Shown: piece after piece, positions 46,818-58,933 of the stretch | How the letters are laid out: every line of letters starts with the position of its first letter | Numbering within the stretch: the stretch's first letter is position 1 | Source: Helianthus annuus | Lineage: Eukaryota > Streptophyta > Magnoliopsida > Asterales > Asteraceae | NCBI RefSeq assembly: GCF_002127325.2 | Contig: NC_035439.2 | Coordinates: 1,611,393 to 1,675,392 of the forward strand | Length of the DNA: 64,000 nt | Direction: 5' to 3' | Translations under genes and position numbers: made by a program | The notes under the pieces: generated by a model | Told to the model about the DNA's origin: nothing | Database searches by the model: none | Seen by the model: the letters and a program-made list of their open reading frames with translations, nothing else

Positions 46818-46995
46818 ACATGGGGTAGCCCCCACGGCTGGAGAGCCAGATGATGTACATGGGGTAGCCCCCACGGCCGAAATGCCTGATAACTACATGG
46901 GGTAGCCCCCACGGCCGGAGTGCCGGAGTAACTGGGAACGAACTGGTCACGTTTTTAAAACTATGGGGTAACCCCCACGGCAGGATGCCAGATAA
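46818..46995 (+). repeat. Four-copy hairpin-forming tandem repeat in the LTR
   Basis: ACATGGGGTAGCCCCCACGG appears three times at intervals of about 40 bp and once more, diverged, as CTATGGGGTAACCCCCACGG. Each copy has a GGGG-TAG-CCCC stem and is followed by a GGC...GCC stem. The matching block in the 3' LTR is at about 54385-54562. Confidence 0.85.
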
Positions 46996-47365
46996 AGTAA
47001 ACTGTTTTCGAAACAACTAAAACGAACGCCCACCCGTGAACTCACTCAACTAGTTGTTGACTCGTTACTACATGCTTTGCAGGACCATAGGTACTCAGTG
47101 GGAGCCTGCATGGAGGAAGATCGTTGTGGGACAGGGATTGCTACAAGACTATGTTAAACTTGAAACTTTTGGAACTTATGTTATAACTTTAAACTTATGC
47201 TTCCGCTTGCAACTTAAACTTATTTGTTTTGGAACACCAATCGTGAATGGTTAAACTTTTATAACTATTTATATGCTTGTTCAGTATGATTGGTGGCTGG
47301 ATCCTGGTCAGTCACGCCTCCAAGCGGTAGTACTCCGCAGGTGGGATTTTGGGGGTGTGACAGAT

Positions 47366-47378
47366 TGGTATCAGAGCC
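47366..47378 (+). promoter_or_regulatory. Primer-binding site complementary to initiator tRNA-Met
   Basis: TGGTATCAGAGCC lies three bases after the 5' LTR. TGGTATCAGAGC is the standard plant tRNA-iMet primer site used by Tekay/Del and many other gypsy elements. Confidence 0.9.
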
Positions 47379-47670
47379 ATTGGTTATAGTGAACTTGGTT
47401 TTAATAAAGGAGAAACGTTTTTGTTAAAACCAGACTATAACCGGTTTAGTGCTCAACGGTCCACAACGACACTTCGCTCCTCATGCAAGGCTCGATGTTC
47501 TAGGTAATATGATGTATGTATATTGCCTACTTGTTAATTACGTAGTACATTGCTCATAGTATGCTTGATTAGTATAGCTACTGTTGTTTGAACACGTGCG
47601 TGCTTACTCTGTCCTACTATTGTACTTTCGCGAACCTCTCTCACACGTATTACTCTTATTATGAAGAACC

Positions 47671-50600
47671 ATGTCTGGACGCGTTAACATGACACAAGCC
47701 CAGTTGACGGCTTTGATCAACGAGCGAGTTGCCGCAGCGCTCGCAGCCGCACACGCAGGAGGTATATCCTGCAGTCCGAAATGTTCTAGGATCATTTGGA
47801 TCCTACTCTCGTGAACCAACCTTTGTGTTAAACTCTGTCTTTCTTTCACATACCTTAGGTCAGTATGCTCAGGCACCGGTGTGCACTTTTAAGACCTTTA
47901 TGGACTGTCGACCCACAACTTTTAGCGGCACTGAAGGAGCAGTAGGTCTCCTACACTGGTTTGAGAAACTGGAGTCTGTGTTCGAAATGTGCGAATGCCC
48001 TGAAGCGCGCAGGGTGAAGTATGCTACTGGTACTCTCGAGGGTTTGGCTCTCACGTGGTGGAATGCTCAAGTGCAGATGTTAGGGTTGGTTGCTGCCAAC
48101 GCCACCCCATGGGAAAACTTCAAGGAAATGATCAGGGAGGAATACTGCAGTCGTGACGACATTCACAAACTGGAGGATGAGTTTTACAATCTCAAGATGT
48201 CAGGATCAGAAATTGAGGCATACACTAAGAGATCGCATGAGCTTGCCTTGTTGTGTCCTACTATGGTGGATCCTCCGTATAAGCGAATTGAACTCTATCT
48301 CAAGGGCTTGGTGCCAGAGATCCAAAGTCATGTGACTTCAGCGAGGCTGACTACTATCCAGCAGGTTGTACAGTTGGCTCACCGTCTTACCGACCAAGCG
48401 GTGGAGCAGAACAAGTTACCGAAGCGTATAGGTGCTGCAACTACTTCTGGTGCTTCTAGTGGAGATAAACGGAAATGGGATGGAACTTCAAGCAGGGGTT
48501 CAACTTCAGTGCAAACTCAGTCTCAGCAGAGAAAGACAGATGATCACAAGAGCCCCGGTCAGCAGTCATCTAGTGGTCAAAGTCATGGTGGATACAAGGG
48601 GAATCACCCCAAGTGCAATCGTTGTAGCCTACACCACAGTGGGCCATGCACCAGGGGCAACTGTCATCGATGCAACAAGCCTGGTCATGTTGCAAAGGAT
48701 TGCAGAAGCGCATACCCCGTCAATCAGAATCGTCAGCAACCTCAGCAGAACCAGCGACAGCAGCAGGGTAACAACAAAGGATGCTTTCAGTGTGGAGCTG
48801 AAGGCCACTTCAAGAAGGATTGTCCCCAACTGAATCAGAACAACAACAACAATCAGGGGAATGGTAACAATGGGAACAACAACAACAATGGTGCTAGGGG
48901 ACGAGTGTTCGTGATTGGCCAAGGTGAAGCAAGGAATGATCCCAACGTGGTGACGGGTAAGTTCCTTCTCGACGACTTTTATGTTACAGTCTTATTTGAT
49001 TCGGGTGCCGATACTAGCTATGTGTCACTAGAAGTCAGTAAGATGCTTAAGCGTATTCCTACACCCCTGAGCGACAAGCACACTGTAGAGCTAGCTAATG
49101 GTAAGAGTTTGGAAGCCTCTCACGTAGTCAAGGGTTGCCAGCTTATTCTCGCTAACCAGACCTTCTCTATCGATCTTATTCCTATTGTCTTGGGTAGTTT
49201 CGACGTTGTCATTGGGATGGATTGGTTATCCCAACACCGAGCAGAGATTCTTTGCAACGAAAAGATCGTTCGTATTCCTGGTTTAGGTGGTGAACCTCTC
49301 ATGATACGTGGCGACAAGAGAAGTGCTGTTGAGAACATCATCTCTCTTCTTAAGGCCCAGAAATGCTTACGAAAGGGCCACACAACGATTTTGGCTCTAG
49401 TTACTGATACCACAGAAAAGGAGAAGAAGCTAGAAGATTTTCCGGTTGTACGCGATTATCCTGAGGTATTCCCTGAGGAATTACCTGGTCTTCCGCCCCA
49501 TCGCCAAGTCGAGTTTCAGATTGATCTAGCTCCTGGAGCCGCGCCTGTAGCCCGTGCACCTTATCGTTTAGCGCCATCAGAGTTGGAAGAACTCTCCACG
49601 CAGCTACAAGAACTCTTGGATAAGGGTTTCATTCGTCCTAGCTCATCGCCTTGGGGAGCTCCAGTGTTATTTGTGAAGAAGAAGGATGGTACCTTCAGAA
49701 TGTGTATCGACTATCGCGAACTCAACAAGGTGACTGTGAAGAATCGTTATCCTCTACCGCGTATTGACGACTTGTTCGACCAGTTGCAGGGGTCGAGCTA
49801 CTATTCAAAGATCGATCTGAGATCGGGATATCACCAGCTGAGAGTTCGGGAAGAGGATGTCTCTAAGACGGCCTTTAGGACTCGATATGGGCACTATGAG
49901 TTTCTAGTCATGCCGTTTGGGCTGACGAACGCACCGGCAGTTTTTATGGATTTGATGAATCGAGTGTGCAAACCGTATCTGGACAAGTTTGTTATAGTCT
50001 TCATCGACGACATCCTGATCTATTCTAAGAGCAAGGAAGAGCACGAACAACATCTACGACTTATTTTGGAACTCCTCCGGAAGGAACAGCTTTACGCAAA
50101 GTTCTCGAAATGCGACTTCTGGCTTCGAGAGGTCCATTTCCTAGGGCATGTGGTGAACAAGGATGGGATTCACGTTGATCCATCCAAAGTGGAATCTATT
50201 AAGAACTGGCCTGCGCCTCGCACACCAAAGGAAATTCGCCAATTTTTGGGATTGGCAGGTTACTACAGGAGATTCATTAAGGATTTTTCTAAGATCGCGC
50301 AGCCTCTCACCTTACTAACGCAGAAAGGCGTTGTTTATCGTTGGGGAAATGCACAAGAGTTAGCTTTTCAGCATCTAAAGGATAGACTTTGCAGTGCACC
50401 TATCCTTTCATTGCCAGAGGGCACAGAAGATTTTGTGGTTTACTGTGATGCATCAATTCAAGGTCTTGGTTGTGTATTGATGCAACGAGATAAAGTCATA
50501 GCTTACGCCTCACGACAACTTAAAGTTCACGAGAAGAACTACACGACACATGATTTAGAGCTGGGAGCGGTTGTTTTCGCACTTAAGTTATGGCGGCATT

Positions 50601-52366
50601 ACCTTTACGGAACCAAGTGCGCCATCTACACCGACCACAGAAGTTTAGAACACATATTCAAGCAGAAGGAACTGAATATGCGGCAGCGACGATGGGTCGA
50701 GCTGCTGAATGATTACGAGTGCTCTATCAGGTATCACCCGGGCAAGGCCAATGTAGTGGCGGACGCCCTGAGTCGAAAGGACACTACGCCTAAGCGTGTA
50801 AGAGCTTTACAACTCACGATCCATTCTAGTCTACCTTCGCAAATACGAGCTGCTCAGATAGAAGCACTGAAGCCAGAAAACATTAGAGCTGAAGCACTAC
50901 GCGGGTCAAGGCAACGTTTAGAACAGAAGGAAGATGGTGCTTATTATGTAACAGGGCGCATCTGGGTCCCGCACTATGGCGATTTACGAGAACTTGTGAT
51001 GGATGAAGCGCACAAATCTCGCTACTCGGTACACCCTGGTTCGGACAAGATGTACCACGATATTAAAACTACGTATTGGTGGCCTAGCATGAAGGCCCAC
51101 ATAGCAACTTACGTCAGCAAGTGTTTGACTTGTGCGCGAGTCAAGACGGAATATCAGAAACCTTCAGGCCTACTTCAGCAACCAGAGATACCACAATGGA
51201 AATGGGAGCAAATTTCCATGGATTTCGTTACTGGCTTACCTAGATCACAGCGCGGGAACGATACTATTTGGGTGATCGTGGATCGACTCACAAAATCCGC
51301 ACACTTTTTGGCAGTCAAGGAGACGGATAAATTCTCCACTTTAGCAGAAATATACCTCAAGGAAGTTGTTTCGAGGCACGGGGTGCCCACTTCTATTATC
51401 TCTGATCGAGATGCACGTTTTACTTCGGAACTGTGGCAGGCAATGCACAAGTCTTTTGGCTCACGTCTTGATATGAGCACAGCGTACCACCCGCAGACGG
51501 ACGGGCAGTCCGAGCGTACTATCCAAACACTAGAAGACATGCTTCGCGCTTGTGTAATCGACTTTGGCAACAGCTGGGAAAAGCATCTGCCACTCGTAGA
51601 ATTCTCGTACAATAACAGCTACCACACCAGCATTAAAGCTGCTCCGTTTGAGGCATTGTACGGACGTAAATGCCGGTCACCCCTCTGTTGGGCAGAGGTG
51701 GGGGATAGTCAGATCACTGGTCCAGAACATGTGGTAGACACTACTGAGCGGATCGCTCAAATACGACAACGCATGGCGGCCGCTCGTGACCGTCAGAAGG
51801 CATACGCCGATAAGGGCAGGAAACCACTCGAGCTCCAGGTTGGGGAGCGGGTTTTACTCAAAGTTTCACCCTGGAAGGGTGTGGTTCGTTTTGGTAAACG
51901 CGGCAAACTCAATCCACGGTACGTTGGACCTTTCGAAATTCTTGAGAAAATAGGCAAGGTGGCCTACAGACTGAAATTACCAGCAGAACTCGGGGCAGTT
52001 CACAACGTTTTCCATGTGTCAAATCTGAAGAAGTGTCTGTCAGATGAGACGCACGTAGTTCCTCTGAAGGAACTCACGATCGACGAACAGTTGAAATTCG
52101 TCGAAGAACCTGTCGAGATCACGGACCGGGATGTTAAGGTCCTCAAGAGCACTAGAATACCTCTTGTTCGAGTTCGTTGGAACTCACGTCGCGGCCCAGA
52201 GTTTACCTGGGAGCGCGAAGATCGGATGAAACAAAAGTATCCCCAACTGTTTGAGAACAGTACAAACGCTACTGAGGCTGAAGCTACGGAATTTCGGGAC
52301 GAAATTCCAGATCAACGGGGGGTGGATGTGACACCCCAGGAAAACCAGGAAAACCATGCAACTTAA
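47671..52366 (+). CDS. Gag-pol polyprotein of the Ty3/gypsy element, likely with one intron
   Basis: The start ATG at 47671 ([12 protein letters not shown]) is joined to the long frame only if 47762-47858 is removed as an intron (GT...AG). Exons 47671-47761 and 47859-52366 then give 1,532 aa. An unspliced message could instead start at 47729, in the long frame. In spliced numbering: gag domain (about 45-240), two CCHC knuckles [14 protein letters not shown] (299) and [14 protein letters not shown] (339), protease LFDSGAD (about 411), reverse transcriptase with [10 protein letters not shown] (about 747), RNase H with YCDAS (894), integrase HHCC region, catalytic D1152, D1213 and E1249, and a chromodomain-like tail (about 1447-1500). 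No internal stop is seen. The stop codon lies 40 bp inside the 3' LTR. Products would assemble the particle, copy RNA to DNA and integrate it. Confidence 0.9.
52314..52326 (+). promoter_or_regulatory. Polypurine tract before the 3' LTR, with upstream hairpin
   Basis: ACGGGGGGTGGA directly precedes the LTR start TGTGACACC. It is inside the coding frame. The perfect hairpin GAATTTCG-GGA-CGAAATTC (52289-52307) lies just upstream. A near-identical hairpin-plus-purine arrangement is embedded in the LTR at 44859-44895. Confidence 0.75.
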
Positions 52367-54929
52367 CTAGCTTCCTCAGTGAGTGCCATCAAATTTCGGG
52401 ACGAAATTTCTTTCAACTTGGGGATGATGTGACAACTCGAAATCTAGAACCTTTCGTTGTAACTTGCTTGTACGTTATGTGACTAGTTAAAATGATAACG
52501 TGAACTTTTATGTGCTTTGTTTTGTGTGCATTGTATGTATATATATATATGTGTGTACGTGTTATATGTGAACCGAGAACCCGACACGAAACAACGGACC
52601 CGACTCGAGACCAAGAGGTCTCGAGTGAATAGTGACCGAATAGGCCTTTGGGCCGAGAACCTTGTGGCCGGTTGGGCCATTGGGCCGTGAACCCCCACTC
52701 GAAACCCACTAAGGGTGCACACTCTTGGAACTTGACTATATATACCATACCTTAGTTAGTTTTTACCATTTGTTGAACATTACACCCACACACTCTCCTA
52801 CTTTTCTCTCTAAGCCTTAAGCACACAAACCCACCTCCAAGACTCTCGGATCTAATCGGTTAGCACAAGAACTCTCGGGCTTGGAACTTCGGATCGACAC
52901 ACACACACACTTCATTAACCGGTTAGTGCTTTTAATGTTTATGGATTTATGTTAATCATGTTAAATGATAAAATGCATGAGATGATGTTTATTGTTAGTA
53001 TTTCTTGATGATTATTGTTAGTTTATGTTATGTTTGTGTTTAAATGGATGCATGAATGAGATGAAGTTTTATGTATGTTAACAAGTTATAGTGTTGGAAT
53101 GTGTTGCTAAAGAACTCATGACATCTTGTGTTAAATAGAGTTAAACTACTAGATCTTGATGATACATGAAATCGGATTTGCATTTCTCATGAAATCGGAC
53201 ATATATAAAAACCGAGTTGTGTGTTATGTTTAGTGTTTTGATGCTTGTTCATAGTTTTGTTTGAATAAAGGTTGAATACTTGATGAATATGTGTTTGAAC
53301 ATAGGAAGAACACTTTGAATGATAGTTGAAGATTGAAAACCCTTGTGATTTTGATCCATCTTTGACTAATAGCCTGATTAGGAAATATGTTAGTGGGATT
53401 CTATTGGTTATTTCCGGATTTGGGCCTGATTATATTGTACCACTAATCTGACTACATCTGCATCAACACGTGAACTTGAAAATGACAGCTTACCGACTCG
53501 CAATCACCTGGTTGCGACTCGCAACCACAGCGTGATGACTCGAGACCACGCGGTTGCGACTCGCAACCATAACAGGACAAGCCGAGACCGCAGGTTACGA
53601 GTCCGGTTGCGACTCGAGACCTTAGCATGATGAACCGAGACTACGGTTGCGACACCGGTTGCGACTCGCAACCATCCATGATCAACACACAGCATGACTC
53701 GAGACCATGCTTGCGAGTCCGGTTGCGACTCGAGACCACACTTTTGGGCCTTAGTTAATGGGCCAGACTGATGGGCTTCTGTGTTAACTGCTTTTACGTG
53801 TTTGGGCCTAAGTAGTTGGGCTGAACTTGTGAACCGTATGTGCTTCTATTGACTGTTAACTGTTACTGCTAAACGTGCTTGCCAAACGTGTTGAACATTT
53901 GTACACTACTTGGTTCGAATCTGATTATACGTGATATCCGTGTTAGGACGTTATTGACTACTTGCGACTTGATTGACTTTCTGTGTTTGACTGCCGAGCA
54001 AACCAAGGTGAGTTCACACCCTTTACAAAGCATGGGATTCCCTGGGTTGGGAACGGGGTTAAGGAACGTGGTTCCTCGTCTACCTTGGGTAGGACGTCAG
54101 TGGTTCAGGAATGTGATTCCTCGTCCGGATGGACGGATAAACGTACTAGACTAAAACTCTATCACGAAGTCCCTCCTTTTTGTATCGACTAATCGCCGGG
54201 CCAATGGCGAGCGGGTCATTAGTTAGATAGCGCTATTTAGGTCTGACAAGCCTCACACCGTGCCGCAGAGGACGGGCGTGAACTAATGGATCTGGGGCAC
54301 GTCAATGATGATAGACATTGATGTTTTCAGGGCACATAAACATGACTACAGTCAGCAATCGATACGGTAACGAGTCTAGTATACACATGGGGTAGCCCCC
54401 ACGGCTGGAGAGCCAGATGATGTACATGGGGTAGCCCCCATGGCCGAAATGCCTGATAACTACATGGGGTAGCCCCCACGGCCGGAGTGCCGGAGTAACT
54501 GGGAACGAACTGGTCACGTTTTTAAAACTATGGGGTAACCCCCACGGCAGGATGCCAGATAAAGTAAACTGTTTTCGAAACAACTAAAACGAACGCCCAC
54601 CCGTGAACTCACTCAACTAGTTGTTGACTCGTTACTACATGCTTTGCAGGACCATAGGTACTCAGTGGGAGCCTGCATGGAGGAAGATCGTTGTGGGACA
54701 GGGATTGCTACAAGACTATGTTAAACTTGAAACTTTTGGAACTTATGTTATAACTTTAAACTTATGCTTCCGCTTGCAACTTAAACTTATTTGTTTTGGA
54801 ACACCAATCGTGAATGGTTAAACTTTTATAACTATTTATATGCTTGTTCAGTATGATTGGTGGCTGGATCCTGGTCAGTCACGCCTCCAAGCGGTAGTAC
54901 TCCGCAGGTGGGATTTTGGGGGTGTGACA
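52327..54929 (+). repeat. 3' LTR (2,603 bp)
   Basis: Identical to the 5' LTR except for two visible substitutions and 35 extra bases at about 54190-54228. The extra stretch contains the inverted words CGCCGGGCCAATGGCG. The first 40 bp encode the C-terminal residues and stop of the polyprotein. Confidence 0.95.
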
Positions 54930-54934
54930 ATCCG

Positions 54935-56570
54935 CATAAATAGTTTTGAGCCAATAGAAAGCGAACCGGGGACTAAATAAAAAATGGAACCCAACTAAAA
55001 GCGAAAACCAAGGAAACTGAAACCAAACCTAAACGAACCAAAAAACAAAACCAGACCGAAATGAACCTGTACAAACTGAATAATTTTATCGAAACAAATA
55101 AGCCGAGACAAATAATGTTGCTGAAATGAAAACCGAACTTGAACCAAAAACAAATAAAGCGAATCTAACCGGAAAGGAAACTAAATTTACACAAAACTAA
55201 AACATACTGAAAACGGAACAAAAAACATAAAAGATCTTACCGAAACGAACTCAAAAAACTTAGATCGAAACAAAACAATTGCTGGGAAAAATCAAAACCA
55301 AAACGATGCAAAAAAATAAAACAACCTAAAACCAAACCGAAACCAAAAACTGATAAAAGTAAACAAAATTGATTCAAAATCGACCCGACAATAAAAACGG
55401 TCACGTAATAAAGTATTCACCTTCACACCTGGCAGGGGTGATTAGTATGTGGTAGCAAAACAATCAAATAGTTAACGAACAATAAAAATGCAGGTACCTT
55501 AACAACGGTAGTGACTCGGTTAGTGACTATAAATTGTTCGGAGATTACTTTGAATCAAGAGTTAGTATGCTAATGGGCTATTAAGCAGTTAGTAATAAAT
55601 AACCGAGTCACTAACAACTCTACTAACCAAAAATGTTGCATCAGTTCTACTAAAATTGTTAAATAACAATTGATAGTCCTTATTATTAACCTTAACAACA
55701 TTAGCATACTAAAATTATTATTGACTAGCAGCTAATTATTTATTACTAAAATGTTGTATTAACTTTATTCTGCAACATATTCTTTATAAACTATGCTTAC
55801 CTTGACATAACCTAATAGCTATATTTCCTTATTAGAAGTCAATGATAATTGAAAATTAGTACATATTATTACCTTGCTGGTGAACACATTTACTCTATGT
55901 TTAGGGCACAATTTGATTAGGTTGCTGATACTAAATTGAATATCACACCAAATTACAACAACAGTTTATATTGCTACTATTCACCCAAATCAAGCACCTT
56001 AAATAAGTCAGTGTTTCTCTATATTCAAAAAACGAACTATAACTGACGATCATTAAATTGCAACAGTCAATTTAATCCAAATACTGCAATGGAAACATAA
56101 AATCTACCACAATTCGTTGGTTAATCACGTATAGTTCTTAATCGATTAGAATCGGAAAAAGGAAATTGACTCGCTGTAACTTAAAATCAGGAAGAAGGCG
56201 AACAAAGAGGCGGAGTTTTTCGAAATCAATGACCCCTGTCTTTCATTGTTATTCCTTGAATGAGGTAAGCAAGACCCCATACTACACACTGCATACACAT
56301 ACATAAAAATTGGGTTCAATATTATTTGTATAAACACCGATTGGAAACCCTCACATTGCATTTGATGAAACCCTAATCAATATAAACACACACACACTAA
56401 GACTCACGAATCGAATTTATAAAAGGAAAAATTTGGGCTGTTTTTACCTCTTGCTACTCCAAATCTTGATTACCATACATTATCTTCATCTTAGAAATAT
56501 ATATATTGCACTTAAAGGTTGCTGGAGAGTCGGAGGATGATGTGTAATTAAAGGAGCACGTAAATGACCC
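54935..56570. other. Gene-free, A-rich interval
   Basis: Bases 54960-55400 are very A-rich, with loosely repeated AAACCGAAACGAAC-type words, probably a decayed tandem or miniature-element array. 55400-56570 shows no gene that I can support. Confidence 0.4.
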
Positions 56571-56573
56571 ATT

Positions 56574-56834
56574 TTGATTCCAACTGAAGTTGCCGACTGA
56601 TGGAGAGCTTGATGGAGAGCCTGTGCAGGAGATCAATCGAAGATATATGTCTGAGAATTATGTGCCAAATCTATGAAGATCTTCAATTGGGGAGAAGTTA
56701 ATTACGATTCCAATTGAGTTGCCGACTGATGGAGAGCCTGATGGCGAGCCTGTGCAGGAGATCAATCGAAGATATATGTCTGAGAGTTTTGTGCCTAATC
56801 GATGAAGATCTTCAATTGGGGAGAAGTTAATTAT
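56574..56834. repeat. Two tandem copies of a 129-bp sequence
   Basis: GCCGACTGATGGAGAGC...GGGGAGAAGTTAATTA occurs twice with a 129-bp period and about ten differences. On the minus strand it forms short Ser/Pro-rich frames. Just beyond, 56827-57087 (-) is an 86-codon Glu-rich frame. I do not recognise a family in either, and the area may be a decayed gene fragment. Confidence 0.75.
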
Positions 56835-57048
56835 GGATTGGAGAGCATATATTGAGAGGCGAAGGATGAGTATCACGGACTCCAAAGTCCCCACAACGCC
56901 AGTTAAACAACCCTTTCACTTTCGGAAATCCTCTTCTCGCCGTTGCATCCGTCTCCGGCGACTCCTCCACTACCTCATGTTCTTCCTTTGCACATTCTTC
57001 AACTAATGAGATGTCGTACGGAGGCGAAACCGAAACCTCTGGCGAGGA

Positions 57049-57963
57049 TTTAAAACAACCATAAATTTTGGTTTTAAAATAGAACATATAACTAAACTTT
57101 AGAATATATATAGATTTTATAAAACAAGTGACCTTTTTACATATCTAGTTACTGGTTAAGTTTTAGTTTACATATTTTTTACAACCGACCCATTATACAT
57201 TTAAATTTTAGTTAACTACACTAACAATTTACGTTAAAATATTGATTATCTAAAATATCTTATATAAAAAAACATATTGTTATACAATATACGTTTGTTT
57301 TTTTCAAGTCGTAATCAATTTTTCTTTAGCCTAAATCTTAGTTCGATCATCAACATTTTAATTGTTTTGAAGCTGGAGCTAAATTTCCATTTTTTTGTGT
57401 AATGCTATTTCAGAAATCTAATTGTCATGTTTTAAACATTCAAAATAATATTGAAAAAACTGTTTTACAACAAAAGTAAATTTTTAAACCATGGTCGCAT
57501 GACTGTTTTCTTTAAAAAAATAATGCTTAAGAGCTATGACGTATTATATATAAGCAAAACTTTCAATTTTCACATAACAGAGGCAGAAGCTTATAAAAAA
57601 AAATAGGCAGGGCTTATAAAAAAATGAATTCATATCATTAAGTTAATATCTTATTTGTAAACAATTATATTACACATTAAATCATAAAATATGTAAGTAA
57701 TGGTATTAGAAAGGGAAAAAATGTAATAATCATTTAATAAGTTCATTAAGGGTAAAATAGTAATTCAATAGGAGTGATTTTAGTGGGTAAATATGTAATA
57801 TGTATGGTTTAAAAGGGGGAAATATGTAATTGATTTTAAGGGTTGAGTATATATGTAATAAATGATCTTAGAAGGGGGATATATGTAAATGACCTCATTT
57901 AAAACAACCATAAATTTTGGTTTTAAAATAGAACATATAACTAAACTTTAGAATATATATAGA
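57049..57963 (+). repeat. Pair of about 67-bp direct repeats 850 bp apart
   Basis: TTTAAAACAACCATAAATTT continuing to TTAGAATATATATAGAT occurs at about 57050-57115 and 57897-57963, identical over that length. A diverged relative is at 44126-44180. The intervening sequence contains several ATATGTAAT words with purine runs (57720-57890) and no gene. Confidence 0.8.
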
Positions 57964-58416
57964 TATAGATATTAATATATTAATATATTAATATGAAAGA
58001 ACTTATTATATAATATATACGTCAATTTTAAGCTTAAATCTTAAGTCTAAAAGGTGAGTATGGGTGATGATAGTGCATATATATGTAGGACCTTTTGAAG
58101 TATTAATTTGTGGCCCCACGAAATACGCAAAAAATCAACACGTATTCTTTCTTTCTTACTGTAAAACGTTAGGATTACATTGTATGATAGCTGACATAGA
58201 TAGACATTGTTTTTCCTATAATATAGATACCGACTGTATTTGTATATTTATATGGTACAACTTGGGTTGCATAAAACCCACAAACAACTGGTCAACAATC
58301 AAACAACTAAGAAATTCTTTACATGTAATCTTGCCACTAGTTACGCAATCGCCAATCCACTATTTTATTTTCAATTGTTTTCTTTCTTTTATGCAAATAT
58401 GGTTATTCAACTAGAA

Positions 58417-58472
58417 ATATAATATAATATAATATAATATAATATAATATAATATAATATAATATAATATAA
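58417..58472. repeat. (AATAT)n microsatellite
   Basis: Eleven tandem AATAT pentamers, uninterrupted. The interval 57964-58416 has no gene. Confidence 0.95.
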
Positions 58473-58587
58473 GCCTTGTGTATCATATTTACATGTAAAT
58501 TGGATTTAAATAATCTGAAGTGTCTTTTTTGGCCAATAATAATCCAAATTGTGTTTATTCCATACATGGTTACAACTTTTTTAGTTA

Positions 58588-58933
58588 GTTTGTATAATGG
58601 TCCGTCGTTAAAAATAACTTAACGGAGTAATTTTTTCCCGAATTACGAATTACAAACCAATGTTTTAGGGCTTTTGATCAGAATGAGGATACGAGTCGAT
58701 TGATGTAAAACTTACCTTGAAACGGTGATCTAAACGGCTTGATTGTTTGTTAATTGGAAGTTTAAACACCTGAATTGAAGCACCGTTTTCGTCTGGAGCA
58801 CTGTTTCGAGGTAAGTTTTACATCAAGCGACTCGTATCCTCGTTCTGATCAAAAGCCCGAAAACATCCGTTCGTAATTTGGAAAAAAAAAACTTAACTCC
58901 AATGTTTTTTTAACGGCGGACCATTATACAAAC
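58588..58933. mobile_element. Foldback miniature element
   Basis: The left end GTTTGTATAATGGTCCGTCG is mirrored by CGGCGGACCATTATACAAAC at the right. Internal arms also pair (GATGTAAAACTTACCT against AGGTAAGTTTTACATC; GAGGATACGAGTCG against CGACTCGTATCCTC). No convincing target duplication was found, so the superfamily is open. The following 58934-60090 is AT-rich, without a gene except the 3' flank of the bHLH gene. Confidence 0.75.

Larger units (their letters stand above)
44795..47362 (+). repeat. 5' LTR (2,568 bp)
   Basis: Starts TGTGACACCCC and ends GGGGGTGTGACA. The first 101 bp contain a second internal boundary (see findings): the hairpin AAATTTCG-GGA-CGAAATTT (44859-44877), then ACTTGGGGATGA and a second TGTGACAACTCG at 44896. 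Compared with the 3' LTR it lacks 35 bases near 46662. Confidence 0.95.
44795..54929 (+). mobile_element. Complete Ty3/gypsy chromovirus (Tekay/Del type), apparently recent
   Basis: A 10,135-bp element with two LTRs (44795-47362 and 52327-54929), a tRNA-Met-type primer site, an open gag-pol frame and a polypurine tract. It is flanked by a perfect 5-bp target duplication ATCCG (44790-44794 and 54930-54934). The LTRs differ by two C/T changes that I can see (46419/53951 and 46874/54441) and one 35-base indel, so the insertion is young. The chromodomain-like C-terminus and Met primer site point to the Tekay/Del lineage. All parts needed for autonomy appear to be present. Confidence 0.95.

Noticed and set aside
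46818..46995. CRISPR-like array
   Set aside because: The repeats are few, diverged and lie in both LTRs of a plant retrotransposon; the spacers are themselves repeats. A CRISPR array is not expected here.
47366..47378. A possible tRNA gene suggested by TGGTATCAGAGCC
   Set aside because: Only the 3' acceptor complement is present, directly after an LTR; it is a primer-binding site, with no cloverleaf around it.
51175..51612. 145-codon minus-strand open frame within the gypsy element
   Set aside because: It is a shadow of the integrase coding frame on the opposite strand.
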